DNA of 64,000 nt from Bacteroidota bacterium (GTDB taxonomy: Bacteria; Bacteroidota; Bacteroidia; Cytophagales; Cyclobacteriaceae). The translations under genes and the position numbers were made by a program. Positions 27,801 to 35,248 of this stretch are shown one piece after another. Each line of letters starts with the position of its first letter. Within the stretch, counting starts at the first letter, position 1. The stretch is taken from assembly GCA_018266395.1 (NCBI GenBank), contig JAFEAM010000008.1:128461-192460 (forward strand), written 5' to 3'. The notes below the pieces were generated by a model. The model did not search any database. It saw nothing but the letters and a program-made list of their open reading frames with translations, and was not told where the DNA came from.

Positions 27801-28329
27801 TTGATCAGGGCGTGCATACTGTATCAGCTTCTGCTTTCGGCATGTAGCCCGTCAGTTTAGTTTGACAGCAGCCCGTCGGCCACCTTCTCAAGGTATCGTT
27901 CATTTGCTCTCCCTCCACGCCAAGGCACCATACCAGTTTCAATCTTCTCTGATGGTATTACTCGACGAGTTGATCGAAAGGAGTATAGTGGCGGAGATGA
28001 AAAGCAGAAAATTGGAGGTTGACACCAAAGCGCCTGATTTGATTGCTAAGTTTCACCTTATTGTGGAAAAGAGGGAGGATATCATCTCGTATCTGAATAG
28101 CTATTACCCTGGATTCTGGCCCTCCTTTCCCATGCGTTATCCCTACTATGGTCCCTTTACCTACCAGCCCAATCTATTACAAACAAGGCACTTTAATTAT
28201 TGACGTTTTTGAGAGGGAAAGATCACACTGACATAGAGAGGCTGGTGTCGCCGTATTAAGTTTGAGAAAAATCTTCCGGAACTGGTTCAACGGATTTTCT
28301 CAAATTACGCTGTTCCGAAAGCGGCTTAG
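27801..28329 (+). pseudogene. Decayed DUF4136 lipoprotein gene
   Basis: Pieces of a DUF4136 lipoprotein follow one another in different frames. A TTG start at 27801 gives MIRACILYQLLLSACSPSV, a TAG stop at 27858, then in the same frame FSRYRSFALPP. The next frame reads LLDELIERSIVAEMKSRKLE and PDLIAKFHLIVEK up to about 28160. A third frame reads YYKQGTLIIDVFERE, and the C-terminus reads KNLPELVQRIFSNYAVPKAA, ending in TAG at 28327-28329. These match, in order, the intact gene at 56975-57523 (DKRIKSSVDEELQRKGF, PDLIVHYHIVIE, YREGSLLIDLMD, KNAIVKIFSQFPPGEAK). At least three frameshifts and one stop are needed. A fair promoter (TTTG at 27750, TAAATATG at 27775) remains. Confidence 0.85.
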
Positions 28330-28605
28330 GGAGCCTTGCGGTTGCGACAAAGAAAAAAGACCAAGTGTCCAACTTGGTCTTTTACCCAAACCAGAATCCT
28401 GTGTTAGAAGGTGATAGTCCCAATCACCATACAACCTTGCGGATCCATGAAATGATTCTTGCAGGGCTTCTGTGGAGCGCTTGATTTTCACACAGTTGGT
28501 CCCGCAGATCCAAAGCAAAGGAAGCCGAGAACCTTCTCTGACACTATGATCTTGGTCATAGTATTCAAAGACTTTGGTTACTGCGAATTCAGCCCCGTTT
28601 TTCAA
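28300..28605 (-). CDS. Doubtful 101-codon open frame
   Basis: An open frame from TTG 28605 (KNGAEFAVTKVFEYYDQDHSV...) with no family I recognise. A good minus-strand terminator hairpin lies inside its last third, and a TGA-N6-TCA box (28547-28558) inside its first third. The frame is therefore probably not the functional product, though the terminator suggests that something is transcribed here leftward. It may be a further gene remnant next to the decayed DUF4136 gene. Apart from these signals I see nothing between 28330 and 28640. Confidence 0.2.
   Translation of the reverse strand: MKNGAEFAVTKVFEYYDQDHSVREGSRLPLLWICGTNCVKIKRSTEALQESFHGSARLYGDWDYHLLTQDSGLGKRPSWTLGLFSLSQPQGSLSRFRNSVI
28355..28386 (-). 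terminator. Intrinsic terminator, best oriented leftward
   Basis: A 9-bp perfect stem AGACCAAGT / ACTTGGTCT with a five-base loop. Read on the minus strand it is followed by TTTTTTC; on the plus strand only a short T run follows. It would end a leftward transcript that starts within about 28400-28610. Confidence 0.85.
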
Positions 28606-28642
28606 AGTCCATATTAAAGGACTAAAAAGTCGTCTTTTGGCC

Positions 28643-28685
28643 TGATGCGGGTCATATGGCCAATTTCCGCTTCACTATACCTTGG
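28643..28685 (+). promoter_or_regulatory. Crp/Fnr-type box and -7 element of the short baeRF gene
   Basis: A perfect box TGAtgcgggTCA at 28643-28654 lies 36.5 bp (centre to end) before the -7-like TACCTTGG at 28678-28685. This spacing equals that of the other boxes in the island. It also rules out ATG 28645, which is inside the box, as start of the next gene. Confidence 0.7.
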
Positions 28686-28707
28686 CCCCTGGATTTGGGA
28701 TGTCGTT

Positions 28708-29493
28708 ATGATCAAGAATTCACCCAAGGAACTTGCCGAGTATTCCGATGGTCTTTGCCTGTCATTGGTCATTCCTACTGTCCGGTACAGGTCCCTGAGA
28801 TTATTCAACATAAGAAAAATCCGACAGGCAATGGAAAGGGCAAGAGCCAGGATGATGGCAGAAGGATATTCCCCCGTGGAGGTGGAAACACTCCTTCTGA
28901 AATTGTATGAACTGGATGCGGGATTGGCAGGAAGGAAATTAGGCAAAGGTGTCGGTTTCTATGTTTCAAAAGATGTCGGCGAAGTGGTTCTTTTTCCATT
29001 TGAGGTGGGCGAGAAGATCAGAACCGGAACCCATTTTGAGAAGGCAGAGCTTGCAGCACTGATGAGATTTCAGGCCACCTATTTTGTTGTGCAGCTCTAT
29101 TCAAATGAAATCCACCTTTTTCGCGGAGGTGACATGGCATTGGAAGAGGTACATGATCACGAGTTCCCCATGAAGCTGGAGAAGCCTTCAGTCTCAAAGA
29201 CTGGAACCCCCGGTACAAAAGCAGCGCAACGGGGAATATTGGCACTGTACGAAGAAGCCGGCCGAATACTCCTGCAATACATTAACCCTGATGCTCCGAT
29301 GATTGTCTGCGGCTCAAATGATGAAATCGCAGCTTTCCGCAGCGTAACCAATTGCGAGTACTTCATCGCAGCCACAAGGAAAGGACACTTCAGGAGGAAA
29401 CCAGGCCCAGACCTTTGCAAAGAATTCACTGTAGAAGCTTACCGCTACAGGAGCAAATCGCTCCCTTCTTCAAAGACCTGGCGCCAGGATTGA
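28708..29493 (+). CDS. Short baeRF-family protein, C-terminal domain missing
   Basis: A 261-residue relative of the bacterial archaeo-eukaryotic release factor (baeRF) families, proteins thought to act on stalled or hibernating ribosomes. It shares the order of segments with the 379-residue protein at 57531-58670: CLSLVIPT near the N-terminus, LGKGVGFYVSKDVGEVVLFPF, then FVVQLYSNEIHLFRGGD and SNDEIAAFRSVT. It ends about 115 residues early, losing the final domain (L7Ae-like in this superfamily), after a basic stretch unlike its relative. ATG 28708 is chosen because ATG 28645 lies in an operator. It may be a truncated copy or a regulator of the full-length one. Confidence 0.7.
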   Translation: MIKNSPKELAEYSDGLCLSLVIPTVRYRSLRLFNIRKIRQAMERARARMMAEGYSPVEVETLLLKLYELDAGLAGRKLGKGVGFYVSKDVGEVVLFPFEVGEKIRTGTHFEKAELAALMRFQATYFVVQLYSNEIHLFRGGDMALEEVHDHEFPMKLEKPSVSKTGTPGTKAAQRGILALYEEAGRILLQYINPDAPMIVCGSNDEIAAFRSVTNCEYFIAATRKGHFRRKPGPDLCKEFTVEAYRYRSKSLPSSKTWRQD

Positions 29494-29565
29494 ATCATCC
29501 CGGTCGCCAAATTCCAATATCAATTGGCTTATCTTTAAACCGGCTGCCGCTAATCCTGTTTTATC

Positions 29566-30783
29566 ATGACAAGCCGGATCATCACAAGGACTATTTGGAT
29601 TTTGTCCTTCACGAGTTTGTTCACCGATATGGCCTCAGAGATGCTGTATCCGGTCATGCCATCTTACCTGGTGAGCATTGGATTCAACATTGCCATCATA
29701 GGGTTGCTGGAAGGATTGGCAGAGGCCACTGCCGGATTGAGCAAAGGATATTTTGGAGCATGGTCTGATCGGAAGGGCATACGCGTACCTTTTGTAAGAA
29801 TGGGTTACACCATGAGTAGCGCCGCCAAGCCATTGCTGGCCTTGAGCAGCCAGACCATCTGGGTGTTTCTTATGAGAACAATGGATCGGCTGGGAAAAGG
29901 GGTGCGTACCGGCGCAAGGGACGCCATGCTGGCCCAAGAATCGACTGCCGAATCAAGGGCCAAAGTGTTCGGATTTCACAGATCCATGGACACAGCCGGT
30001 GCTGTACTGGGACCCCTGCTGGCATTGCTGTTTCTTCACTTTTATCCGGAACGTTACATTACTCTGTTTCTCATAGCGATCTTGCCGGGGGTAGTCACGG
30101 TCGTGTCGACCTTTCTGTTGAAAGATGACTTGACTCCGGCAAAGGTCCAATCTGGGACTGGCGTTTCATTCTCTTATTTTGTGAACCACTGGAAAGAAGG
30201 TTCTCACGACTACAGAAGACTGATGACAGGACTCATTTTTTTTGCCCTTCTTAACAGCTCTGACATGTTTCTCCTCTTGCGGGCCAAATGGGCGGGTCAC
30301 TCTGATGAAGCAGTCATCCTGCTTTATGTTGTATATAATCTTGTATATGCACTGTTGGCATACCCGGCCGGCTGGCTCGCCGACAGATTTGGCATCAAAC
30401 TCATGTGGATTACAGGCTTATTGATTTTCACTGTAGTCTATACCGGATTCGTATTTGCAGGGAATATATATGAGTATGCGTTGCTGTTTGCTCTTTATGG
30501 AGCTTTTGCTGCCTGCTCAGAGGGGATTTCCAAGGCGTGGATATCGCTTCTGGTAAGCCCAGGACAAACCGCTACGGCCATCGGATCTTTTGCCGGTCTG
30601 CAAAGTATTGCTGCTCTTCTGGCCAGTGCCACGGCAGGCATTGCCTGGACTTTGCTGGGCAGTTCTTCGCCATTCCTGATTACAGCAGCTGGTACCTTTG
30701 TGCTTCTTATTTATTTTGTAAGACTCAGGGACCCTCACATTGTAAAAGGATACTCTTCCGGAAAGGGCAACCCTTCCGATTGA
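29566..30783 (+). CDS. MFS transporter
   Basis: A 405-residue major facilitator with about 12 helices. The N-terminal segment FTSLFTDMASEMLYPVMPSY and the loop YFGAWSDRKGIRVPF (the MFS loop 2-3 motif) are clear, as is RLGKGVRTGARDAMLA. Substrate is unknown; drug or metabolite efflux is possible. It starts 72 bp after the short baeRF gene and probably shares its promoter, although a TATCTTTA -7-like element at 29530 could serve it alone. Its 3' end overlaps that of the convergent erythromycin-esterase-like gene by 49 bp. Confidence 0.85.
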   Translation: MTSRIITRTIWILSFTSLFTDMASEMLYPVMPSYLVSIGFNIAIIGLLEGLAEATAGLSKGYFGAWSDRKGIRVPFVRMGYTMSSAAKPLLALSSQTIWVFLMRTMDRLGKGVRTGARDAMLAQESTAESRAKVFGFHRSMDTAGAVLGPLLALLFLHFYPERYITLFLIAILPGVVTVVSTFLLKDDLTPAKVQSGTGVSFSYFVNHWKEGSHDYRRLMTGLIFFALLNSSDMFLLLRAKWAGHSDEAVILLYVVYNLVYALLAYPAGWLADRFGIKLMWITGLLIFTVVYTGFVFAGNIYEYALLFALYGAFAACSEGISKAWISLLVSPGQTATAIGSFAGLQSIAALLASATAGIAWTLLGSSSPFLITAAGTFVLLIYFVRLRDPHIVKGYSSGKGNPSD

Positions 30784-31979
30784 ACATGGAGCGGATGCAA
30801 AGGTTTGCATCTGTCAAAGAAGAGAAAAGCATCGTATTGATAAGGCAGGATGCCTTTCAGGTAGAGATCGTCGATCTGGGAATGGTCTATAATGGAACAG
30901 TTATTCCTCTGCATAATCTCCGTATTGATGAACGCCTCCAAAGCCAAATCCTTAGTCAATAACCACTTATTTGAAGGTCCGCTTGCATGAAGGAGACCTT
31001 CCCAACTGGATGGGTTTGCTGCCGGAACATCATAGACAATCGGATGGGCACCCCATTTCGGTGCACCGAGACTTGAGCCACTGTATGAGCCCATTCCTAT
31101 GAGTCGCACATTCTCCTTGACAAACTGTTTTCTGATCCGCTCACCAAGACTAATAAGATTTTTCATTCTTGATTGGGTTGCCCTGGTGTCGCCGACTACG
31201 TTATTATGCGCCCAAATAACGCCTTTGGATTGCGGACCATGATGGGAGAGAATTGAGGACAGCGTATCCACAAGATGTTCGGAGCGAAGGTTCCATGCAG
31301 TAACGCCACCTGTGAGCATACCGCAGAAATATTTCCGCGCCACGTCTTCTTTCAATGATCCATTCTGGATTGTTCCGATCATCTGAGATGATCTCAGGAG
31401 GTTTTCAATCAATTTCCTGACAAGTGCTTCATCTCCGGAAAACCCATTTGCCCTGTCATTGTTACAGGGGTAGCACATTTCGAAGGCGTCAAGTAAATGA
31501 TGGGCTTTCTCCATATCAACAGGATATTTCTTTTCTGCAAACCGGCAGAGTATTTCCATTGCCGCCCTTTGATCATATCGATCAAGACCGTAGAGGGCAA
31601 TTGAACGATCTGGATTGAGACGGAGGTGGTCAGCCATCCATTCGCCCATAGCCACTATCTCCCAGTTTGCCAGAGGCCAGGCTGGCCATCTTTCTTGTTT
31701 AAGTGCGTCCGCGGCAGAAGTTGCAGCCCCTTTTGCGCCCTTGATGTAGCGATTTAGTGCAGTGCAATCGTCCCAGTCCTCTTCCAGGGCAACAAAATCA
31801 AATCCCTTTTCACGTATCAGCCGTTGTGAGATCAACGTTCGCCATTGGTAAAATTCGTGTGTCCCCCTGTCGGCTGCCCCAAGCACTACAATCCTGGCAT
31901 TGCCAATGGATTCAATGAGGGGACCAAGATCAATGGCTGAACGCAGTTTTCTGGACTGCTCTCTGATGGTTCTGATCAT
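30735..31979 (-). CDS. Erythromycin-esterase-family protein with altered active-site motifs
   Basis: A 414-residue protein of the Ere/succinoglycan (DUF) family. The fold pattern is present: VVLGAADRGTHEFYQWR (residues 31-47), FVALEEDWDDC (62-72), WAHNNVVGDTRAT (256-268) and YSGSSLGAPKWGA. In active Ere proteins the first motif is LGExxHG, with a metal-site Glu and the proposed base His; here they are Ala35 and Arg38. The second His of HNxH is Val261. It may therefore be non-catalytic or have another reaction. ATG 31979 follows a strong -7 element and two boxes. It is divergent from a phosphoribosyltransferase gene, and the same two domains are fused in a mycobacterial dormancy protein. Confidence 0.85.
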   Translation of the reverse strand: MIRTIREQSRKLRSAIDLGPLIESIGNARIVVLGAADRGTHEFYQWRTLISQRLIREKGFDFVALEEDWDDCTALNRYIKGAKGAATSAADALKQERWPAWPLANWEIVAMGEWMADHLRLNPDRSIALYGLDRYDQRAAMEILCRFAEKKYPVDMEKAHHLLDAFEMCYPCNNDRANGFSGDEALVRKLIENLLRSSQMIGTIQNGSLKEDVARKYFCGMLTGGVTAWNLRSEHLVDTLSSILSHHGPQSKGVIWAHNNVVGDTRATQSRMKNLISLGERIRKQFVKENVRLIGMGSYSGSSLGAPKWGAHPIVYDVPAANPSSWEGLLHASGPSNKWLLTKDLALEAFINTEIMQRNNCSIIDHSQIDDLYLKGILPYQYDAFLFFDRCKPLHPLHVQSEGLPFPEEYPFTM

Positions 31980-32068
31980 TTGTACTTCTTCCGCGGGTTG
32001 CTGAAAAGGACGGGGCTGATGGTGGAATTGATTGTTTTGCACAGAGAAAAAAAATCTGGTCGGTAGCA

Positions 32069-32133
32069 CAAAACTACAAGTCACGGTTATGGCCTTAAAT
32101 GACGTCAGTCAGATCGGGTGCTGACTCTGGTCG
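32069..32133 (-). promoter_or_regulatory. Tandem-box promoter of the Ere-like gene
   Basis: The -7 element TAGTTTTG (minus strand, 32069-32076) fits TAnnTTTG exactly. Boxes TGAcgtcagTCA (32100-32111, perfect) and TGActctggTCG (32122-32133, one mismatch) are 22 bp apart, centred near -42 and -64. Confidence 0.8.
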
Positions 32134-32137
32134 GTCC

Positions 32138-32202
32138 TGACGAATATCATGAAGGTGCAGTACATAAATTATTTCGACCTCTTCGACCGGTAAGGACCTT
32201 TG
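32138..32202 (+). promoter_or_regulatory. Box and -7 element of the phosphoribosyltransferase gene
   Basis: A perfect box TGAcgaataTCA at 32138-32149 lies at the distal (-64) distance from GACCTTTG at 32195-32202, which has one mismatch to TAnnTTTG. No good proximal box is seen. Confidence 0.55.
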
Positions 32203-32226
32203 TATGGACACAATACCGTCAAACAT

Positions 32227-32874
32227 ATGTTCCGTGATAGAAAAGATGCAGGTGAAAAGCTTGCGCAGGCTTTAATGAAATATGAAAATCAGGGGGTAAT
32301 TGTAATCGGCATCCCAAGGGGAGGCGTGGAAGTTGCCTATCACGTGGCTCATGCCCTGAATGCGGACCTGTCCATGATCATTTCCAGAAAACTGGGTCAT
32401 CCTGAAAACCCGGAATTGGCCATTGGGGCTATTGCAGAAGATGGAAGCCTTTACCTTTCCGACTTGGCGGAATCAGTAAGCCAGGGAGATCTGTACAAGG
32501 TCCTTTCAGCGGAACGTGGGGAAATCAGAAGACGAATACAGGAATTGAGAGATGGCAGGCCGCTGCCGGATTTGGCAAACAAGGTGGTAGTACTTGTGGA
32601 CGATGGAATTGCAACCGGCGCAACCATTTATGCAACCATCAAATTGTGTCGCAATCAGAAAGCCGCAAAAGTGATTGTAGCAGCTCCTGTTTCAAGTTCT
32701 CAATCCATGGACAGGCTTCGCAAGCTTGTTGATGAAGTCTGTATTCTTGAAATTCCCGAAATGTACTGGGCAGTTTCTCAGGTCTATAAGAGCTTCACGA
32801 ATCTTGAGGACAGTGAAGTAAAAAATATTATGAAGCAATGGGAGATGGAGCACGTCCATGAAATTCGGTCCTGA
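32227..32874 (+). CDS. Phosphoribosyltransferase-domain protein
   Basis: A 215-residue type I phosphoribosyltransferase-fold protein. It shows IGIPRGGVEVAYHVA near residue 30 and the PRPP-binding loop VVVLVDDGIATGATIYAT around residue 121. It belongs to the stress-linked group often found beside universal stress proteins, Hsp20 and erythromycin-esterase-like proteins, rather than to a known purine or pyrimidine salvage enzyme. ATG 32227 is preferred to TTG 32200, which lies at the promoter. Substrate unknown. Confidence 0.88.
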   Translation: MFRDRKDAGEKLAQALMKYENQGVIVIGIPRGGVEVAYHVAHALNADLSMIISRKLGHPENPELAIGAIAEDGSLYLSDLAESVSQGDLYKVLSAERGEIRRRIQELRDGRPLPDLANKVVVLVDDGIATGATIYATIKLCRNQKAAKVIVAAPVSSSQSMDRLRKLVDEVCILEIPEMYWAVSQVYKSFTNLEDSEVKNIMKQWEMEHVHEIRS

Positions 32875-32930
32875 GCCACAGACATGCCATTTCTAAGGTT
32901 GTAAGCCGCGAAACCTGATTTTATCCTGAA

Positions 32931-33098
32931 CTATTGGGGCATTGGCAGTTCCTCGGGCCTGGGGCTTGGCGTTGTGAGAGGCTCTTCCTCTGGCTTAATT
33001 TCTGGCCGATCGGGTTGACGTATTGGGGGCTCCGGAAATTGCGGCGGGGGTTCGGTCGGAGGTGGCGGTACTTCTTTCGGCTTGGGATTGGTCTTCAT
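32931..33098 (-). CDS. 55-residue proline-rich protein
   Basis: A short frame ATG 33098 to TAG 32931 gives MKTNPKPKEVPPPPTEPPPQ, then a Pro/Glu-rich tail to ELPMPQ. About 40 percent of residues are Pro and there is no hydrophobic segment, so the product should be a soluble, disordered peptide. It begins 12 bp after the universal stress protein gene on the same strand and should be co-transcribed from the tandem-box promoter at 33967-34032. Pro-rich micropeptides of this kind occur in other Bacteroidota; function unknown. Confidence 0.6.
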   Translation of the reverse strand: MKTNPKPKEVPPPPTEPPPQFPEPPIRQPDRPEIKPEEEPLTTPSPRPEELPMPQ

Positions 33099-33110
33099 AT
33101 CCAGTCAAAC

Positions 33111-33950
33111 CTAACCAAGGTTGCACGTCCAGATCGGGCTCTCCACGTGATTGACAACTGATTCTGCTATGCTGCCCTTAAAGAGATGAGCCAGGCCTTT
33201 TCTGCCATGAGTGCCCATTGCGATGATGTCAGCTTTGACCTCCTTGGCGAAGGCGAGGATGCCCTCCTGTTCGAGTGTGTGACTTCTGAAATTCAGAGTG
33301 TAACGCTCGAGTTTATAATTGCGGGCAAATTCTTCGAGGGCCGCGTTGGCCTCTTGTTCGCGCCTGAAGTGGTTCGGTGTGTTGACAAGCAGTACATGAA
33401 GAGTAGCCTGGAAGAATTTCTGCAAGTCTTTCACTCTTTCAATAAACTGTTCCTGTCCGGGTTCCAGGCCATTGGGCAATACAATATTTCGTACGGAGCC
33501 GACTGAAATCTTGTTTCGGATGGCAAGTACCGGAACCGGAGAGAGGCGGACAATTTTTTCGGTATGTGAGCCAATAAAAAATTCTTCCATCCCCTTCGCA
33601 CCGTGAGTACCCATTACTATCAGGTCAATGTTGTTGGCCTTCACATAAGCCTGGATTCCCTGTATGATATAACCTCTTACAGACTTGAATTTTACTGTAA
33701 CGCCTGACGGCTGCGTGACGGCATTCTTCATCTTTTCAAACTCCTGCACCGCTTGTTCCTCCATCTCAGAAAAGACCTTGGGATCTATTGGGTAGGGGCC
33801 CATTCCCATCGTGGAGTCGACTACAACCGGAAGCTCAACAAAATGTACGACATGAACCTCACCGTTGGAGATGCCAGCCAGTTCAACTGCAAATGTAAAG
33901 GCGTTTCTCGCTGGACCGGAGAAATCGCAGGGGACCATGATACTTTTCAT
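33111..33950 (-). CDS. Tandem universal stress protein
   Basis: A 279-residue protein of two UspA domains (about 1-145 and 150-279). Both keep the ATP-binding G-2x-G-9x-G(S/T) pattern: GTHGAKGMEEFFIGSHTEK and GTHGRKGLAHLFKGSIAES. Start at ATG 33950 gives MKSIMVPCDFSGPARNAF, matching its paralogues; ATG 33956 would add two residues. It is divergent from a REC-Crp/Fnr gene, with two perfect boxes between them, and is followed by the proline-rich peptide gene. It probably senses or buffers nucleotide state under stress. Confidence 0.93.
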   Translation of the reverse strand: MKSIMVPCDFSGPARNAFTFAVELAGISNGEVHVVHFVELPVVVDSTMGMGPYPIDPKVFSEMEEQAVQEFEKMKNAVTQPSGVTVKFKSVRGYIIQGIQAYVKANNIDLIVMGTHGAKGMEEFFIGSHTEKIVRLSPVPVLAIRNKISVGSVRNIVLPNGLEPGQEQFIERVKDLQKFFQATLHVLLVNTPNHFRREQEANAALEEFARNYKLERYTLNFRSHTLEQEGILAFAKEVKADIIAMGTHGRKGLAHLFKGSIAESVVNHVESPIWTCNLG

Positions 33951-33966
33951 TGCCATAATTTCTACT

Positions 33967-34032
33967 GAAAAGTAGCTAGCCTGACCTCCATAACCCCATG
34001 ATCAATATCAGGGGTGCCTTTGACTGTTATCA
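33967..34032 (-). promoter_or_regulatory. Tandem-box promoter between usp and REC-Crp/Fnr gene
   Basis: Two perfect boxes, TGAtcaataTCA (33999-34010) and TGActgttaTCA (34021-34032), lie 22 bp apart. The minus-strand -7 element is TACTTTTC (33967-33974), 37.5 bp from the proximal box centre. The same boxes could also act rightward on the regulator gene, where only a poor -7 (TTGTTTTA, 34056-34063) is seen. Confidence 0.8.
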
Positions 34033-34107
34033 TGGGGATGCCGGCCACATAATGCTTGTTTTATGTAGCGTCCGGGGCATTTCTCACAGGTGCTCCGCCG
34101 GAAAAAC

Positions 34108-35190
34108 ATGAATCGGCAAAACAATTCCAATACCTCTTCGCCGGCCACAATTCTGGTGATCGAGGACAATACTGAAATGAGGGAAAACATTTCAAGTATT
34201 CTTCAGCTTTCCCACTACAAGGTTATCAGCGCGGAGAACGGCAAATCCGGAGTGGAACTTGCCCAGAAGCACTTGCCGGATCTTGTATTATGCGATGTGA
34301 TGATGCCGGAATTGGACGGCTATGGCGTTATTCATATTCTCAGGCGTGATCCGGCTACCGCCAGTATACCTTTTGTATTTCTTACAGCAAAGGCGGATAA
34401 GGCTGACTTCCGGGCTGGCATGAACCTTGGCGCGGACGATTATATCACCAAGCCTTTTGACGGCCTGGATTTACTGAAAGTTGTAGAGGTAAGGCTTAAG
34501 CGTGACAAGTTGTTGAGAACCAACTTTACCAACGACCTCGGCGATGTCAACAGTTTTTTCAGCCAGGCCAAGGAGTTGAAGGAGTGTCAGAAGCTTTCTG
34601 AAAACAGACCCTCCAGAAAATTCAAGAAGAAGGATCTCATCTTCATGGAAGGACAGACACCCAATGACGTTTATTTCATAAGCAAGGGAAGCATCAAGAC
34701 TTATAAGATCAACTATGACGGTAAGGAATTGATCACCGGCATCCACAAGCCTGGTGATTTTCTTGGCTATGTTGCTTTGCTGGAGGAGAAACCATACAAT
34801 GAAAATGCGGAAGCGCTTGAAGATGCCGAATTGCTCATCATCCCGAGAGAGGATTTCACATCATTGATCTATTCCAGGAAGGACGTTGCTAGAAAATTTA
34901 TCAAATTGTTATCCAACAATCTTGAAGAAACCGAGAATCGCCTGCTGGAACTGGCCTACCAATCCGTGAGGCAGCGTGTAGCCAAAGCGTTGCTGAAAAT
35001 TCAGGCGCAGACTTCCACTCTTCAAGGCGTAATTACCGTTGCCAGGAAGGATATTTCCAATTTGATTGGAACTGCAACGGAATCGTTGAACCGTACATTG
35101 GCGGACTTCCGTGATGAGGGTTTGATTGAAATCTCGGATGCGGGATTGAAAATCCTCAACCGGGATAAGCTGGAAAGACTGCTGCAGTAA
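34108..35190 (+). CDS. Response regulator fused to Crp/Fnr regulator (first copy)
   Basis: A 360-residue protein. An N-terminal receiver domain (about 10-130, phospho-acceptor Asp63 in CDVMMPELDG, LTAK, TKPF) is followed by a cyclic-nucleotide-binding-like beta roll (about 165-280) and a Crp-type winged helix. The recognition helix GTATESLNRTLADF has Glu325 and Arg329, the pair that in CRP and FNR reads the TGA half-site. No Cys cluster for an FeS centre is seen, so control is probably by phosphorylation. ATG 34108 rather than GTG 34090. It is a paralogue of 37865-38926 and a candidate activator of the TGA-N6-TCA promoters. Confidence 0.93.
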   Translation: MNRQNNSNTSSPATILVIEDNTEMRENISSILQLSHYKVISAENGKSGVELAQKHLPDLVLCDVMMPELDGYGVIHILRRDPATASIPFVFLTAKADKADFRAGMNLGADDYITKPFDGLDLLKVVEVRLKRDKLLRTNFTNDLGDVNSFFSQAKELKECQKLSENRPSRKFKKKDLIFMEGQTPNDVYFISKGSIKTYKINYDGKELITGIHKPGDFLGYVALLEEKPYNENAEALEDAELLIIPREDFTSLIYSRKDVARKFIKLLSNNLEETENRLLELAYQSVRQRVAKALLKIQAQTSTLQGVITVARKDISNLIGTATESLNRTLADFRDEGLIEISDAGLKILNRDKLERLLQ

Positions 35191-35197
35191 GTAAGTC

Positions 35198-35229
35198 TCT
35201 GGTTACCGATAGCATTACCGGAAACCAGA
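35198..35229. terminator. Possible bidirectional hairpin between convergent genes
   Basis: Inverted repeat TCTGGTT / AACCAGA around an 18-base loop, between the REC-Crp/Fnr gene and the convergent lipoprotein gene. There is no clear T run, so this is only a candidate terminator. Confidence 0.3.
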
Positions 35230-35248
35230 AACCTGAATATGCGACAAT

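Noticed and set aside
27862..28203. Open frame of 113 codons as an independent gene
   Set aside because: It is the middle fragment of the decayed DUF4136 gene; the matching N- and C-terminal pieces lie in other frames.
28645..28707. Longer baeRF start at ATG 28645
   Set aside because: This ATG lies inside the TGA-N6-TCA box and upstream of the -7 element, so it cannot be on the predicted transcript.
29352..29768. Plus-strand open frame between baeRF and MFS genes
   Set aside because: It overlaps the ends of both genes in another frame, with a His/Arg-rich composition typical of a shadow frame.
32934..33161. Plus-strand open frame rich in Trp and Arg
   Set aside because: It is the antisense shadow of the proline-rich peptide gene and runs into the end of the universal stress protein gene.
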